A stretch of 64,000 bases of DNA from Tethya wilhelma (lineage: Eukaryota > Porifera > Demospongiae > Tethyida > Tethyidae). Position 1 is the first letter of the stretch. Each line of letters starts with the position of its first letter. The stretch spans positions 10,018,444 through 10,082,443 of the forward strand of contig CAXIPT010000001.1 of the NCBI GenBank assembly GCA_964030475.1, written 5' to 3'. The notes beneath the pieces were generated by a model. It did not search any database and was not told the origin of the DNA. It saw only the letters and a list, made by a program, of their open reading frames with translations. The translations under genes were made by a program, and so were the position numbers. Positions 42,258-54,306 of the stretch are shown one piece after another.

Positions 42258-45200
42258 GTGTGTGTGTGTGATGAGTGGAAAAATCTATAGTCATATATAG
42301 TTTTTGCATGAAATCTTTCACTATGGATGTGTACTCCCTGAAAGGCATGCATATAAAATAATAAGTTATATGTTCTTGATATTATGACAGTCTAATTAAA
42401 TGGACCTGTGAATTACACTTACCTAAATCTAGGTAGGAAACACACAGTGAGCCATATCCAGCTGAAGGTGGAGAGGAGGTGGTATCAAATGCTGGGAGAG
42501 GGAGAGAGGGAGGGAGGGAAGAGAGAGGGGATTGATTTGTAATGTACAGTTTCAGCATATTAACATAATTTCCCCCCACAACTGGGCTTATGCGTAGGTA
42601 TTCAGACAATAGAGATCAAAATCATAATATTATTGTGTGGAGAATCTCATGTACTCAGCAAAATTAATAATATTGTCTCTATTACACTCTTCTGGTTATA
42701 CTCACAGCAATGATGATGGTCAAACAAGTACCGTATAGCGGGAAATTTTTGTTGATACAAAATTTTGTATAAACACACCAGAATTTTTTTGTGTAGTTTT
42801 AAATTTCGCATACGCCGTGCTCGTATAAAGTAAATGTGGAAGTTAAATTTTCGCAGTTATAACTTTCGTATATTCAAACGGCATACAAAAAATACGAAAA
42901 TTTCCACCATACGAAAATTTACCGCTATACAGTATTACAAATGTGACTTACTGCAGTTGACCACACTGCGTTGATTAGAATCACAAGCAGGCACATAGGA
43001 GTAGGAAGGATAACTGAAGCAGAGGCTGAAACACTGCTGAGAGCCAATACAACTCACATCACTCAACCATACACGCTTGTTGCTGCAAACAAGTGATCAG
43101 AAGAACATAAACTACACAACAAGGTTAACCAACCTACAACCACAATAGCAATTAGAATTATCTAGCAAATACCTATCAGTAGTAAAGGTGTAATCTCTAG
43201 ACCCAGTGTAGCCCATCTGTCTGCAGACTGTGTCAGCAGCATCACTATCAAAGGAGTCATAACAAACTGTCCCCCATTCACCATTGAGGTAGATCTCCAA
43301 GAGTCCATTAGAGAGAAAGTCCCCACCAGTTAAACGAACTTCAGATTCGTAGGGTGAGTTGTACTTGGAAGTAGAATCTAGTTAGAACATAATCACCATG
43401 AAACAAGTTACAGCAACCATGCACTCACTACAGCAATAAATCTGACTCAGTACAGAGGTGCATGTGATCAATTCCCAATACAAAGTATTGTGGTCATGTG
43501 TTTGTGAACACATGACCATCTTCTGGAGTGCAGTCAACTAGTAGAGTAGTGCTATCAAAAAGGCATGCATTATACACCAGCACAATATTATGCTAAACTG
43601 TGGTTTTCTTCTGTTTATAATTCTAGCTAGTTTACATTTTGGCATTGAATCAGTGGCACCAATAAGTACAAAAGGAGTCATGCTCTTAAAAAAACTTGCA
43701 CCGCAACTATTGCGACGGACTATTTACCCTGATCACAGAGGAGGTACTTCAGATGCACTTCAGCACCAGGTGAATGTGATCTATTTCTGTTGCCACATGA
43801 CAGGAACACAATCAAACTTACAAGCTCATCAAAGGCTTTCTGGATGAGAATGCAATTAAAATTGTCATAATATTATGTCAACAACGCTACATGCACCATT
43901 GGGAGGGAGGTACTAGGAGCAATATTGTACTGGTAATGAACGATGCTCCATGGTCAAGTAGCCAAAGGTACTACTAGTCTAGCTTGAGGAGTATAGCACT
44001 GCTCAGGCTCCTATTGTCACTACATTGGCTACAACACTATATAGTTTGTGAGTCTCCTCTTAGGAAGTTTCTCTTCTGCAAGGTTCATGATGCAAGTGCT
44101 AGCTACCAGGCTATGACACAAGGCATATGATGCACAACTAGTTATGTTAATAATAGCTATGGTTGACTTGAGATATTACTATAATCACAATCAATCTGGC
44201 ATGTGACTAATGGAACTGGAACTGACACAATGTTAGTAACATCACATGACAAGTATGATTTGTTTCGTAGATCAACACATTGTTTACAGAGATGGTTTCT
44301 ACATATAGAATGACAAAAAATAATGTAGGCTACTCTTGCTCATTTGTAAAAGGAAGAAATGAAGCTGCTTAAGGAGATATACTCATCCTCAAAGATTTTC
44401 CTCACCACAAAACGAGAGTTGCGAAAACATTCTAGAGGTTTTCTGCACATTTACATATTGCTAAAGCTTTGGCTATATTATTTTATGGAAGGACCATAGA
44501 CTTTAGCAAAACTTGAGAGATATTCTGCTTAGAATAATATTATGTAGAACATAATTATAGCAAAAGAAACTTTGCTGACTTGTCCCTGTTTTGCGGAAAC
44601 CCTCTATAATCATATACGTTTGTATAGGGCTCCTGTCTTGAATTGTTAAAGTACCAACATTTGTGACTTGTTAGCCAATCAACAGAGCTGAAAGTCTTTG
44701 AAGTCACAATTAACACTACATTTTGGCCACACCTTTTGTGGACAAGAGATCGAGTTTCCTTATGTTTCACATGTAAAACGTGAGCAGATTTTGTGACAGA
44801 AGAGCAATTCTAAGTAAGTTTACTGCATAAAACTCGATGTCCTTACTTAACACCCTCCAATAATGACATTCATGAGCAAAATTGCCGAAAAGTGCTTGAA
44901 AATCCTTCNATTCAGACAATAGAGATCAAAATCATAATATTATTGTGTGGAGAATCTCATGTACTCAGCAAAATTAATAATATTGTCACTATTACACTCT
45001 TCTGGTTATACTCACAGCAATGATGATGGTCAAACAAGTACCGTATAGCGGGAAATTTTCGTTGATACAAAATTTTGTATAAACACACCAGAATTTTTTT
45101 GTGTAGTTTTAAATTTCGCATACGCCGTGCTCGTATAAAGTAAATGTGGAAGTTAAATTTTCACAGTTATAACTTTCGTATATTCAAACGGCATACAAAA

Positions 45201-48200
45201 AATACGAAAATTTCCACCATACGAAAATTTACCGCTATACAGTATTACAAATGTGACTTACTGCAGTTGACCACACTGCGTTGATTAGAATCACAAGCAG
45301 GCACATAGGAGTAGGAAGGATAACTGAAGCAGAGGCTGAAACACTGCTGAGACCCAATACAACTCACATCACTCAACCATATACGCTTGTTGCTGCAAAC
45401 AAGTGATCAGAAGAACATAAACTACACAACAAGGTTAACCAACCTACAACCACAATAGCAATTAGAATTATCTAGCAAATACCTATCAGTAGTAAAGGTG
45501 TAATCTCTAGACCCAGTGTAGCCCATCTGTCTGCAGACTGTGTCAGCAGCATCATCATCAAAGGAGTCATAACAAACTGTCCCCCATTCACCATTGAGGT
45601 AGATCTCCAAGAGTCCATTAGAGAGAAAGTCCCCACCAGTTAAACGAACTTCAGATTCGTAGGGTGAGTTGTACTTGGAAGTAGAATCTAGTTAGAACAC
45701 AATCACCATGAAACAAGTTACAGCAACCATGCACTCACTACAGCAATAAATCTGACTCAGTACAGAGGTGCATGTGATCAGTTCCCAATACAAAGTATTG
45801 TGGTCATGTGTTTGTGAACACATGACCATCTTCTGGAGTGCAGTCAACTAGTAGAGTAGTGCTATCAAAAAGGCATGCATTATACACCAGCACAATATTA
45901 TGCTAAACTGTGGTTTTCTTCTGTTTATAATTCTAGCTAGTTTACATTTTGGCATTGAATCAGTGGCACCAATAAGTACAAAAGGAGTCATGCTCTTAAA
46001 AAAACTTGCACGCAACTATTGCGACGGACTATTTACCCTGATCACAGAGGAGGTACTTCAGATGCACTTCAGCACCAGGTGAATGTGATCTATTTCTGTT
46101 GCTACACGACAGGAACACAATCAAACTTACAAGCTCAAAGGCTTTCTGGATGAGAATGCAATTAGAATTGTCATAATATTATGTCAACAACGCTACATGC
46201 ACCATTGGGAGGGAGGTACTAGGAGCAATATTGTACTGGTAATGAACGATGCTCCATGGTCAAGTAGCCAAAGGTACTACTAGTCTAGCTTGAGGAGTAC
46301 AGCACTGCTCAGGCTCCTATTGTCACTACATTGGCTACAACACTATATAGTTTGTGAGTCTCCTCTTAGGAAGTTTCTCTTCTGCAAGGTTCATGATGCA
46401 AGTGCTAGCTACCAGGCTATGACACAAGGCATATGATGCACAACTAGTTATGTTAATAATAGCTATGGTTGACTTGAGATATTACTATAATCACAATCAA
46501 TCTGGCATGTGACTAATGGAACTGGAACTGACACAATGTCAGTAACATCACATGACAAGTATGATTTGTTTCGTAGATCAACACATTGTTTACAGAGATG
46601 GCTTCTACATATAGAATGACAAAAAATAATGTAGGCTACTCTTGCTCATTTGTAAAAGGAAGAAATGAAGCTGCTTAAGGAGATATACTCATCCTCAAAG
46701 ATTTTCCTCACCACAAAACGAGAGTTGCGAAAACATTCTAGAGGTTTTCTGTACATTTACATATTGCTAAAGCTTTGGCTATATTATTTTATAGAAGGAC
46801 CATAGACTTTAGCAAAACTTGAGAGATATTCTGCTTAGAATAATATTATGTAGAACATAATTATAGCAAAACAAACTTTGCTGACTTGTCCCTGTTTTGC
46901 GGAAACCCTCTATAATCATATACGTTTGTATAGGGCTCCTGTCTTGAATTGTTAAAGTACCAACATTTGTGACTTGTTAGCCAATCAACAGAGCTGAAAG
47001 TCTTTGAAGTCACAATTAACACTACATTTTGGCCACACCTTTTGTGGACAAGAGATCGAGTTTCCTTATGTTTCACATGTAAAACGTGAGCAGATTTTGT
47101 GACAGAAGAGCAATTCTAAGTAAGTTTACTGCATAAAACTCGATGTCCTTACTTAACACCCTCCAGTAATGACATTCATGAGCAAAATTGCCGAAAAGTG
47201 CTTGAAAATCCTTCAGTGCAAAATCGTTCATATAATATACGTGGAACATATGGCAACGCAATCACTTGCCCACAAGAGGCGTGGTTGAAGTCTGAAGCAC
47301 TAATTGGCTAATAGTTTTGTGGAATCCCTCTATAGCTGTTTGCCTGTTTCATTAGCTAAAATGAGCCAAGCAGGAATAACTTTGAGGTAATGAAGTAGTT
47401 ACTACACATGTCTGACCTCCATGGACCAGGACCAGTGGGGAATTTACTTACCACAAGTGATAGCCATGTCATCACCATGAGTGCAGCCACTACTGGGGTT
47501 AGATGAGTAAGAGCACCTCAGGATGTGCTGTGTTACATCATTCAAACTACCACCGACTGAACAGGAGACATTGCCCAACATGATACTCCCAGTACCTGCT
47601 GGAATGCTGTGCAGATACAGAGACATGACTCATAAGGATGAACCAACACAATTAGCATACCACCCAGGCACTTTCCACTGTTTAACTAAACTTTATGTGC
47701 CTGTTAGTTTTGGGAGGAAACTCATTATTATAATAATTCTTTGCTAATAGAACTTTGCAAAATAAATTGGGTTCAGCGCTGCTACATGAAACTATAACTA
47801 TAAGCAATACTGCACATCAACATTTTGGATAAGAAACTCACACACATCCAATACAAAGAAACATTACCCTGCATCTGTCACACTCTGAACAGTTCTAACA
47901 TTGTTAAAACCAAGCTGTCGACACACAGCAAGAGCTGCGGCTTCTTGGCCTGCGTAATTTGCTGGAGTGCTGTCATAGCAGACAGTTCCCCATGCATTAT
48001 CCAAGTATACCTCCAGTCTTCCAAATGACCCAGATGATCCATCTACCAACCTAGTGTCACCGTTGGTTGGGCTACCTGAAGGACAATAATTCCATGCTTG
48101 TAGTAATAACTATGATAAGTGAGGACATGATGATGATGAACATTAAATTACCATAAATTATGATGAAAAATAATTTAGCAAAATACAAAACATGAACAAG

Positions 48201-48295
48201 ATGAATGCATTGAACTATAAATAATCAACCATAAACTTACATGTAACTTTGCTGACAGCAATGGCTAGCAATACCAGAGGCACGGTCTGGGCCAT
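42049..48295 (-). CDS. SRCR-domain type I membrane protein
   Basis: Exons: 48295-48240 (signal peptide MAQTVPLVLLAIAVSKVT), about 48076-47868 (SRCR 1: LEVYLDNAWGTVCYDS, AVCRQLGF), about 47605-47455 (rest of SRCR 1: GNVSCSVGGS, HGDDMAITC), then SRCR 2 as 43377-43173 (IYLNGEWGTVCYDSF, VCRQMGYTGS) plus about 43087-42960, a short linker exon (about 42490-42424), and a last exon (42200-42049). The last exon encodes a membrane span (IIIGAVVGGLIFLILIILIP), a Cys-rich juxtamembrane patch and a short tail ending VVYEAI. The SRCR 2 exons also occur at 45686-45482 and about 45396-45269 inside a duplicated block. If the duplication is real, a three-SRCR protein is possible. SRCR proteins are plentiful in sponges and often act in recognition or adhesion (family knowledge). 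Confidence 0.8.
42214..42270. repeat. (TG)n microsatellite
   Basis: TG dinucleotides with one CG interruption, just upstream (minus strand) of the transmembrane exon of the SRCR gene. Confidence 0.95.
42729..42934. mobile_element. ACCGTATAGCGG-type MITE
   Basis: The left end taccgtatagcgggaaat and the right end atttaccgctatacagta are inverted. The interior is rich in ttttcgta and tacgaaaa blocks. It lies in an SRCR intron. Confidence 0.75.
43590..43768 (+). other. possible small secreted-protein exon in an SRCR intron
   Basis: An ATG frame beginning MLNCGFLLFIILASLHFGIE looks like a signal peptide and runs to a plausible donor (CACCAG/gtgaat). The second copy at 45900 has a one-base deletion that breaks the frame. 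No downstream exon is found, so this could be chance. Confidence 0.15.
44910..47214. repeat. 2.3-kb duplicated block, copy 2
   Basis: Starts one base after the N at 44909. Its far end (aatccttc) equals the last bases before the N, as expected when two overlapping or allelic contigs are laid end to end. A real recent tandem duplication cannot be excluded. Confidence 0.95.
45039..45244. mobile_element. ACCGTATAGCGG-type MITE (copy in duplicated block)
   Basis: Same element as 42729-42934, carried along in the 2.3-kb duplicate with one or two changes. Confidence 0.75.
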
Positions 48296-48854
48296 CACGT
48301 AACTGAACATATAATATAAATGCTAAGAACAGCTACCAGGTGAGTTATTATGTGTTTCTCTACAACTGCACAACACCGGAAGCCATCTACAGTAGGTCTA
48401 TACCCGCCCCAAGTACAAATCACATGGCCATAGGTCCCGCCCTTCTTTAGGTCCATGGCATCTGGCATGGAAAGGAACTTGGAAGCTATGATGCTAGCTA
48501 GCAATAATAGCTACGTATTATACACTCCATACTAAGGTATTATAATAGTTATTAAATGCTTGACATGGTTTGAGTAATTACACTAGTAAGTGTTTCTTCG
48601 CCCTACAAGTATAAGCAGCCACGCATGAAAACATACATCAACATAAATTCTATATTCACAGCACAAGCACAATGTGCAATTGTTTGTTTATGCAGAAACC
48701 AATGCTACGAGTCTCTGACAAATAATAATAATAGGAGAGGCAAAATAATCATCATAATTATGCCAATCCCCTAAAAAAAAACTAGAACTCTTGTTGAATG
48801 TTGTGTGTATTGTTACTACTAAGAGTCTCTCTAGTGCTGCCTCATTCACTGGAG
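48296..48854. other. intergenic, SRCR 5' flank to ALG1 3' end
   Basis: Contains the SRCR promoter side and the ALG1 3' UTR. No gene recognised. Confidence 0.5.
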
Positions 48855-51800
48855 CTAACTTGATGGAGATGTGGTAATCAGAGGAAGGACATGGAGCTTC
48901 CAGTAGTGGTCCCATCGTAGACTCTGGAAAGAAGAGAGGTTGTCACGATACCTAGAGAGGTGAGTGTTCCTGTCTGGATACCCCTGACTTAGCACCTGCA
49001 AGAATAGTACAAATACACTAGAGTGCAAACTTCTATTCCATCATGACTAGCCAGAGGTAAATAATGTACCTGAATCTGTTGTGCTAGTTCTTTATAGTCA
49101 TTGAAAATCATCCCATTGTGATCGTGCCTTAAGAGTTCATGTAAGCTGCAGATACATGACAGAAAACCACAATTCCTAAAATACTACACTGTCACATTTG
49201 TTACTGCAGATCTGCATCCATGATTGTTACATAGTTAATCCTCACCAATTAAAGTTGATAGCACAGACTGGGAGACCACTTCCAAACATATCCACCACTT
49301 TCATCGGTAGATCAAGTCCTGACGACGACTTGTGTAATGATACTCCTAAGTCAGCTGATCCTGAATTACCATAAAGATGGCATGGTCCAAAGGTTGATGC
49401 ACGTATATGGCTTACCTAACAGTACAGGATAGTCTTCTGCAGACAGCCACAAGGTGTAAATTGATACTTTGGAAAATTTCTTTTCTGCTATTTTCTTCTC
49501 ATAATATTCTCTCAGTGGTCCTTTTCCTTTCAACACAAAAAATAATGTAGAAAATGCAACTAATTTGTGTGTGTTTCAATAAAACAAATTACCTGATCAA
49601 TTAATACGACTTACCTGTAATCAGGCAAACAACGTTAGGGTGGTCACTGTGGTCAGGCTGCAAGGCCTTCTCTTCATACACTGTAGAAACAAACAAAGTT
49701 GAATAGTGTGTATGTGCTGAGCATACAAATGGCAAACAGGATGTGGTACTATAGAAATACATGGTACAGAGTCCCAAAGAAATGAGTACAGATAATTACA
49801 TAATACGGCTACTTACGCTCAAGGGCTTGAAGTAGAATTCCAAAATCTTCGTCCTCTGTTATAGACAATTTACAAGTTTAACAAACAATAATACCTAACT
49901 GTAATCATGACACTGCCTACTTAACATTGTGATAGTCTAGTGTGAGCACTTAAGTTGATCATTACCAGAATTAAAGAGCAACAAGACACAGATTACTAAA
50001 TAGCTAGAGGACTTTGTAACAGATTGTAGCTTTTGTTCTTTTGGAGTCATTGACAACACAGTGACACATATAACTTAGTCCAATATTTTAGTGATGACAT
50101 CTAAACATGGCCAAAATAGTTGGACCTGAGATGTGTTTGGGTAACTAAATGGAGTACATAAGTTTCTATTCTACTCAATATGAAGGTGTATGCAAGTACA
50201 GATATTGTAGTCTTAGCACAGACATTTGGTTCAATAGCATCACCAACGCTACAGGACCATGAGCTTGCGTAAATGAGTATGTTGGTATACAATATTTGGT
50301 ACTCAGATATTTTTGGTAAATGAGTAGGTCTATTGTGCCTAAAAAACAAAATTAATAAATTCTAAACACACAAGTACACTAAAGGTTACATTCACACAGT
50401 AACACACTAAGGCTCAAGGAGGTGAAGCATGTAAGACATGAAGAATTCTTACCAGTCCAACTAGTGCTGCTAATTATTAGAAACGGCCGCTTCTTTCGTA
50501 GAACTATTTCTCCACTTTCATCACACTCTGTGAACAGGGTGACATTCTCTCTACACCAGTAGAAGGAAGACAATCAATGTACAAGTAACATGGTAAGCTC
50601 CTCAAATTTCTTACCCAGTATCAGTGTTATCCTTAAACACTGGTATTGTTTCACTTAACCTCTTGAACAGCTGTTGAGAAAATAAAATACATCACTGTTT
50701 ACCTAAACACTGTATGTATGTCATGTACCTCATGTCTCTTTTCAATGGGTGTCCGTTGAAACCTTCCAGGAGGACGGTCATACAAAATGATGGCTCTAGA
50801 AAGAAGGGGTATTGGCAAACCAAAGCAATCACATTTGTCCATAAGATACTCTTTCAATATGCAAAGTATATATCTTTCAGAGATGGTACATTAAATTTGA
50901 TCACTTGGCCTTGATGCAAACATTTATATGCAGACAACCCCATTCCTCGGCTGCTGTAGTGCATACATTAAACCCAACATGCAAAAAAAAATGATAAACA
51001 GCCAAATTACATTGGCATACTTGCCAAAATACTATATGTACACATACACTGGGAAACACAGTAAAATATTGTACCTAATTCCAAGCGTCCTCCGCAGATC
51101 TTTTTTCATGGCCTCTGACACACAGATATTAGAGTAAGCAAAACCAGCAAACATCTGTTCATAGCTGCATTAAAACAATTGGTTGAAGTAAAAGACTGTT
51201 TAGAGAGCAGGATATAATACCATGGATGAGAGAGGGAAAGGAAACAATGTAGGTAACTTTATCCCTTGAGCATCATGGCCCTAGCCACTCAAAAGTAATG
51301 AATAGTCTGCATAATTTCCTTTAATGAAAGGTTTTCTAAAAATGCAATTCTCAATCCCAAGAGACTATCAATTGATATTGATAAAAATCTTCCACTCATA
51401 ACAGTATCTATACCGTTTTGCTAACTGGACCATGAAATGCTTCTTCCCAAGGGTCAGTGCCATGATGGTGTGTCCATAGTTGTGGTAGTCAACAATGAGT
51501 TTGCTTCCACGAAGAATGGAGGAAAGAACAGCCACAAAGAGAGTGGGGATGGCAGGAGGAGTCTACAACAAAGACAAGAACACAACTGTTGTCAAGGATG
51601 AGAGTAGTCAGGAAGCATCCTACTAAGGCTGAGTATACTGCCCAGGATGTGAACAAAACCTTGAGAAAGTCAACAATGAAATTTCTTTTGGGATACTTTT
51701 GCATGTGCAGCAAAATGACAATATTCATTTACATGGCCAACATAAACCTCCTGTCATAACATCAAAGAAGCATTCCTTTGATGTTTTCCCACAAGAATAA

Positions 51801-53344
51801 TCACAAATGGTGTATTCCTGCTATCAAGGGCATGAATAGTTTTATCAATAACCCCCTGCATTCCACACTAGAATGAATACACACTAGTACACAAGATGCG
51901 TTCTTTGTTTTACACCCATGTTTCAACAGCCCACCATTTCTTCCCATAGCTATTAGTAGACAATGGGCTGGGATTATATCACTAACCTGCACCAAAGTGT
52001 GCGCTGGTTTCTTAGTGAGGAAAAACACCACCCACATCATGGTCAGAGTTTGATAGATGACCTTTACAAAGTAGCGCAAAACCCTTGGAACAGCTATTGG
52101 AGTGAAACAGTAGCATTACAACACCTTCAATTATCCATAAACTAATACATATCTACCATTATTATGTATGGTGCACAGCAGTTACACATGGTGGATGGCT
52201 TACCATTAAGTGAGGAGGGTACATCAGGGAGAACATGATGTGTGATCCTCTGGCTCTCACGCAGCTCCTTGATCAGAGAAGAGCCTAAGGGAGTATATTA
52301 TGAGGGAGTGATTGAGTGTGCACGAGAATGTGAGTGAGCTCATTAATAGCTAAAGCAGGTGTGGGAGTGGGAGTATGTGAGTACAGCCTTATACCTTTAG
52401 CAACTGCAGGAGAGATTTCATAAGTGTGCTTTAACTACTACGAAATTTGTTGCCCTGATGATGAATTTCCCACAATTTGTGGCAGAAAATATTCTGTAGT
52501 TTAAAATTTCATATGGCAACTACCTGCTTGTACTGAACACATAATTTATAAAGATGGTACGAAAAATACCATGTCGCAAATATTATAGAGTATTGTACAC
52601 TCAATACTATTTATATAGTGGATGATGCTAGCTGGAATCAAGATGGATGGTGAATGAGTACAGAGTTCACCATCCACCACGTCACACACGGCTGCAAGAA
52701 TGTATACCAATAGACTACTTAACCATATTCATGCAAATTTCTCAGGATATTTACCATTTGTGCACTAGACATTACTGTGATTCTTACACAAACATATCAA
52801 AGTTTAGTACATGCCAACTCATCAATCAAACCAATGACCCATTAGTAAACTATAGGAACAATTTGGCCAAGGTGTTCCATGCTTTCCTAAACTTAATATA
52901 ATGAAAAACATGATTAGTCCCCATCCCACATTGTTCTGGTAGCCAAATGAATTGCAAGGGCACTAATCCACGTCCAACAAAATTCAGAAAAATGCCAAAA
53001 AACTTTATGCCTCCAAATGCAAATTTTGGCTCCAATAATTTTTAATAATTAATTTTAATACAAATAAAAAACGTAGACTAAAACTAAAAACTTTGCTTAT
53101 ACTATAATTGAGGTGTCTACCTACCTCCATATCCAATGAGATCCACATTATAGTTAAGCTGTACAAGTGAGAGGCAATGGTACTGCATCCGAGGTGACCT
53201 CCCAGCATCCCCCAAGACAATCACTTGGACGATTCCTTCACCTGATGACTGTCGCCACCATAGTCCTGCTAGTATAATCAGCGATAGGATCCCACAGAGA
53301 AGCAAGAAAACTGCTGAGAACAGTACACTTAGAGTGTCCAGCAT
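48855..53344 (-). CDS. ALG1: ALG1 chitobiosyldiphosphodolichol beta-mannosyltransferase
   Basis: Exons: 53344-53110, about 52292-52204, 52092-51988, 51561-51414, about 51165-51070, 50795-50729, 50669-50615, 50551-50450, about 49858-49816, 49681-49613, about 49527-49415, 49361-49247, 49147-49070, about 48998-48855. It starts with a membrane anchor ([20 protein letters not shown]), then [20 protein letters not shown]. Later landmarks are [72 protein letters not shown] and [20 protein letters not shown]. These match ALG1 throughout. The enzyme adds the first mannose to GlcNAc2-PP-dolichol on the cytosolic side of the ER, in N-glycan precursor synthesis (established for the family). It stops after PLITTSPSS at 48855. 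It diverges from FBXW7 upstream. Confidence 0.93.
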
Positions 53345-54306
53345 CTTGACTAGTTTCTTTTTCTCTGAGAGTACGAGTTCGAGTGAGATGGTTGTGATCG
53401 TTGACCGGAAATCAAATTTGCATTGGATGGGTGTGGTTTAGTTTACGTCACCCAGAGTACGAGAGTACTAATTTGTGGCTTCAGCGACCGAGAACACAAC
53501 CCACCCTTGTGTATGTGTAGGCTCGAGTGAAGGTGAAGACTGCTGTGAGCAAAATAGAAATTTTACGTTTCCTAAGACTCTCTACCCACCTATTTCCCAA
53601 AGATTCTATGACAGTATTTGTGACTGGGGTGAACAGACTCAGACTGAAATTTAGGTATGCCCCCTTGTTTTTGTTGTTTGTAAGAATTTGTAGCCTTCAC
53701 TATTTTGTGCATATGTACAATTGTTCAGTGTGATACAAATTATTGTGCCTTTGCCAAGCTAACAGTGTAATTCAGGGTGAGCCTGGAATATTAGCTTGTA
53801 GCATGGCTGACAGCCTGTGAACTATGCTTGTAGTTTGAGCTTGAGGTTTCATTTTCAAATTATTTGGGGTTCATAAGTTAACAGTTTTTGGTTCAGTAGT
53901 GGTACACATACATATTTTGTATGTGTGACAGTGTGTCATAAATAGTAGGATGGAGTCCAAGAACACACCCCTAACAATGTAGAGTGGATAGCCTATTTTC
54001 AATTATAGCAAGAGTTCCCTTCCAAGTATGGAACTCTTGCAGCTGGATTATTGAGCACTTCCAAGTGACACCAACATGAATATCATGACACCAGAACTGT
54101 TTTGAAGCACTAGACATTATTGCCACACCAAAGTCATTGAGAACTGCCCCTAAACATTTGATACTAGTCTACACATATGTGATTAGTGACATTGTAACAG
54201 ACTGTTAAATAGCACGACAAATTTCATTGTCTCTTCTCTATGTACTCTTGTTTTATGTTAATTATTGTCTGTGGTCACTAAACACATGCAGAGCTCAGAG
54301 ATAGTC
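53345..54306. promoter_or_regulatory. shared upstream region of ALG1 (minus) and FBXW7-like gene (plus)
   Basis: Head-to-head genes with no other gene between them. Bases 53380-53530 have several CpGs and probably hold the start sites of both. A non-coding or coding first FBXW7 exon may lie here; the acceptor at about 54291 (catgcag) shows that at least one upstream exon exists. No TATA box is convincing. Confidence 0.45.

Larger units (their letters stand above)
42600..44908. repeat. 2.3-kb duplicated block, copy 1
   Basis: Nearly identical to 44910-47214, with only scattered single-base changes and tiny indels. Contains the SRCR 2 exons, a MITE and intron sequence. Copy 1 ends at the N at 44909. 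Confidence 0.95.

Noticed and set aside
44555..44770. Twin frames MKHKETRSLVHKRCGQ... at 44555-44770 and 46861-47076
   Set aside because: Same intronic sequence in the two duplicated blocks; no domain and no splice support.
53527..53733. 68-residue frame at 53527 as the FBXW7 N terminus
   Set aside because: No splice connection to the exon at 54292 could be shown and its composition is not like the family.
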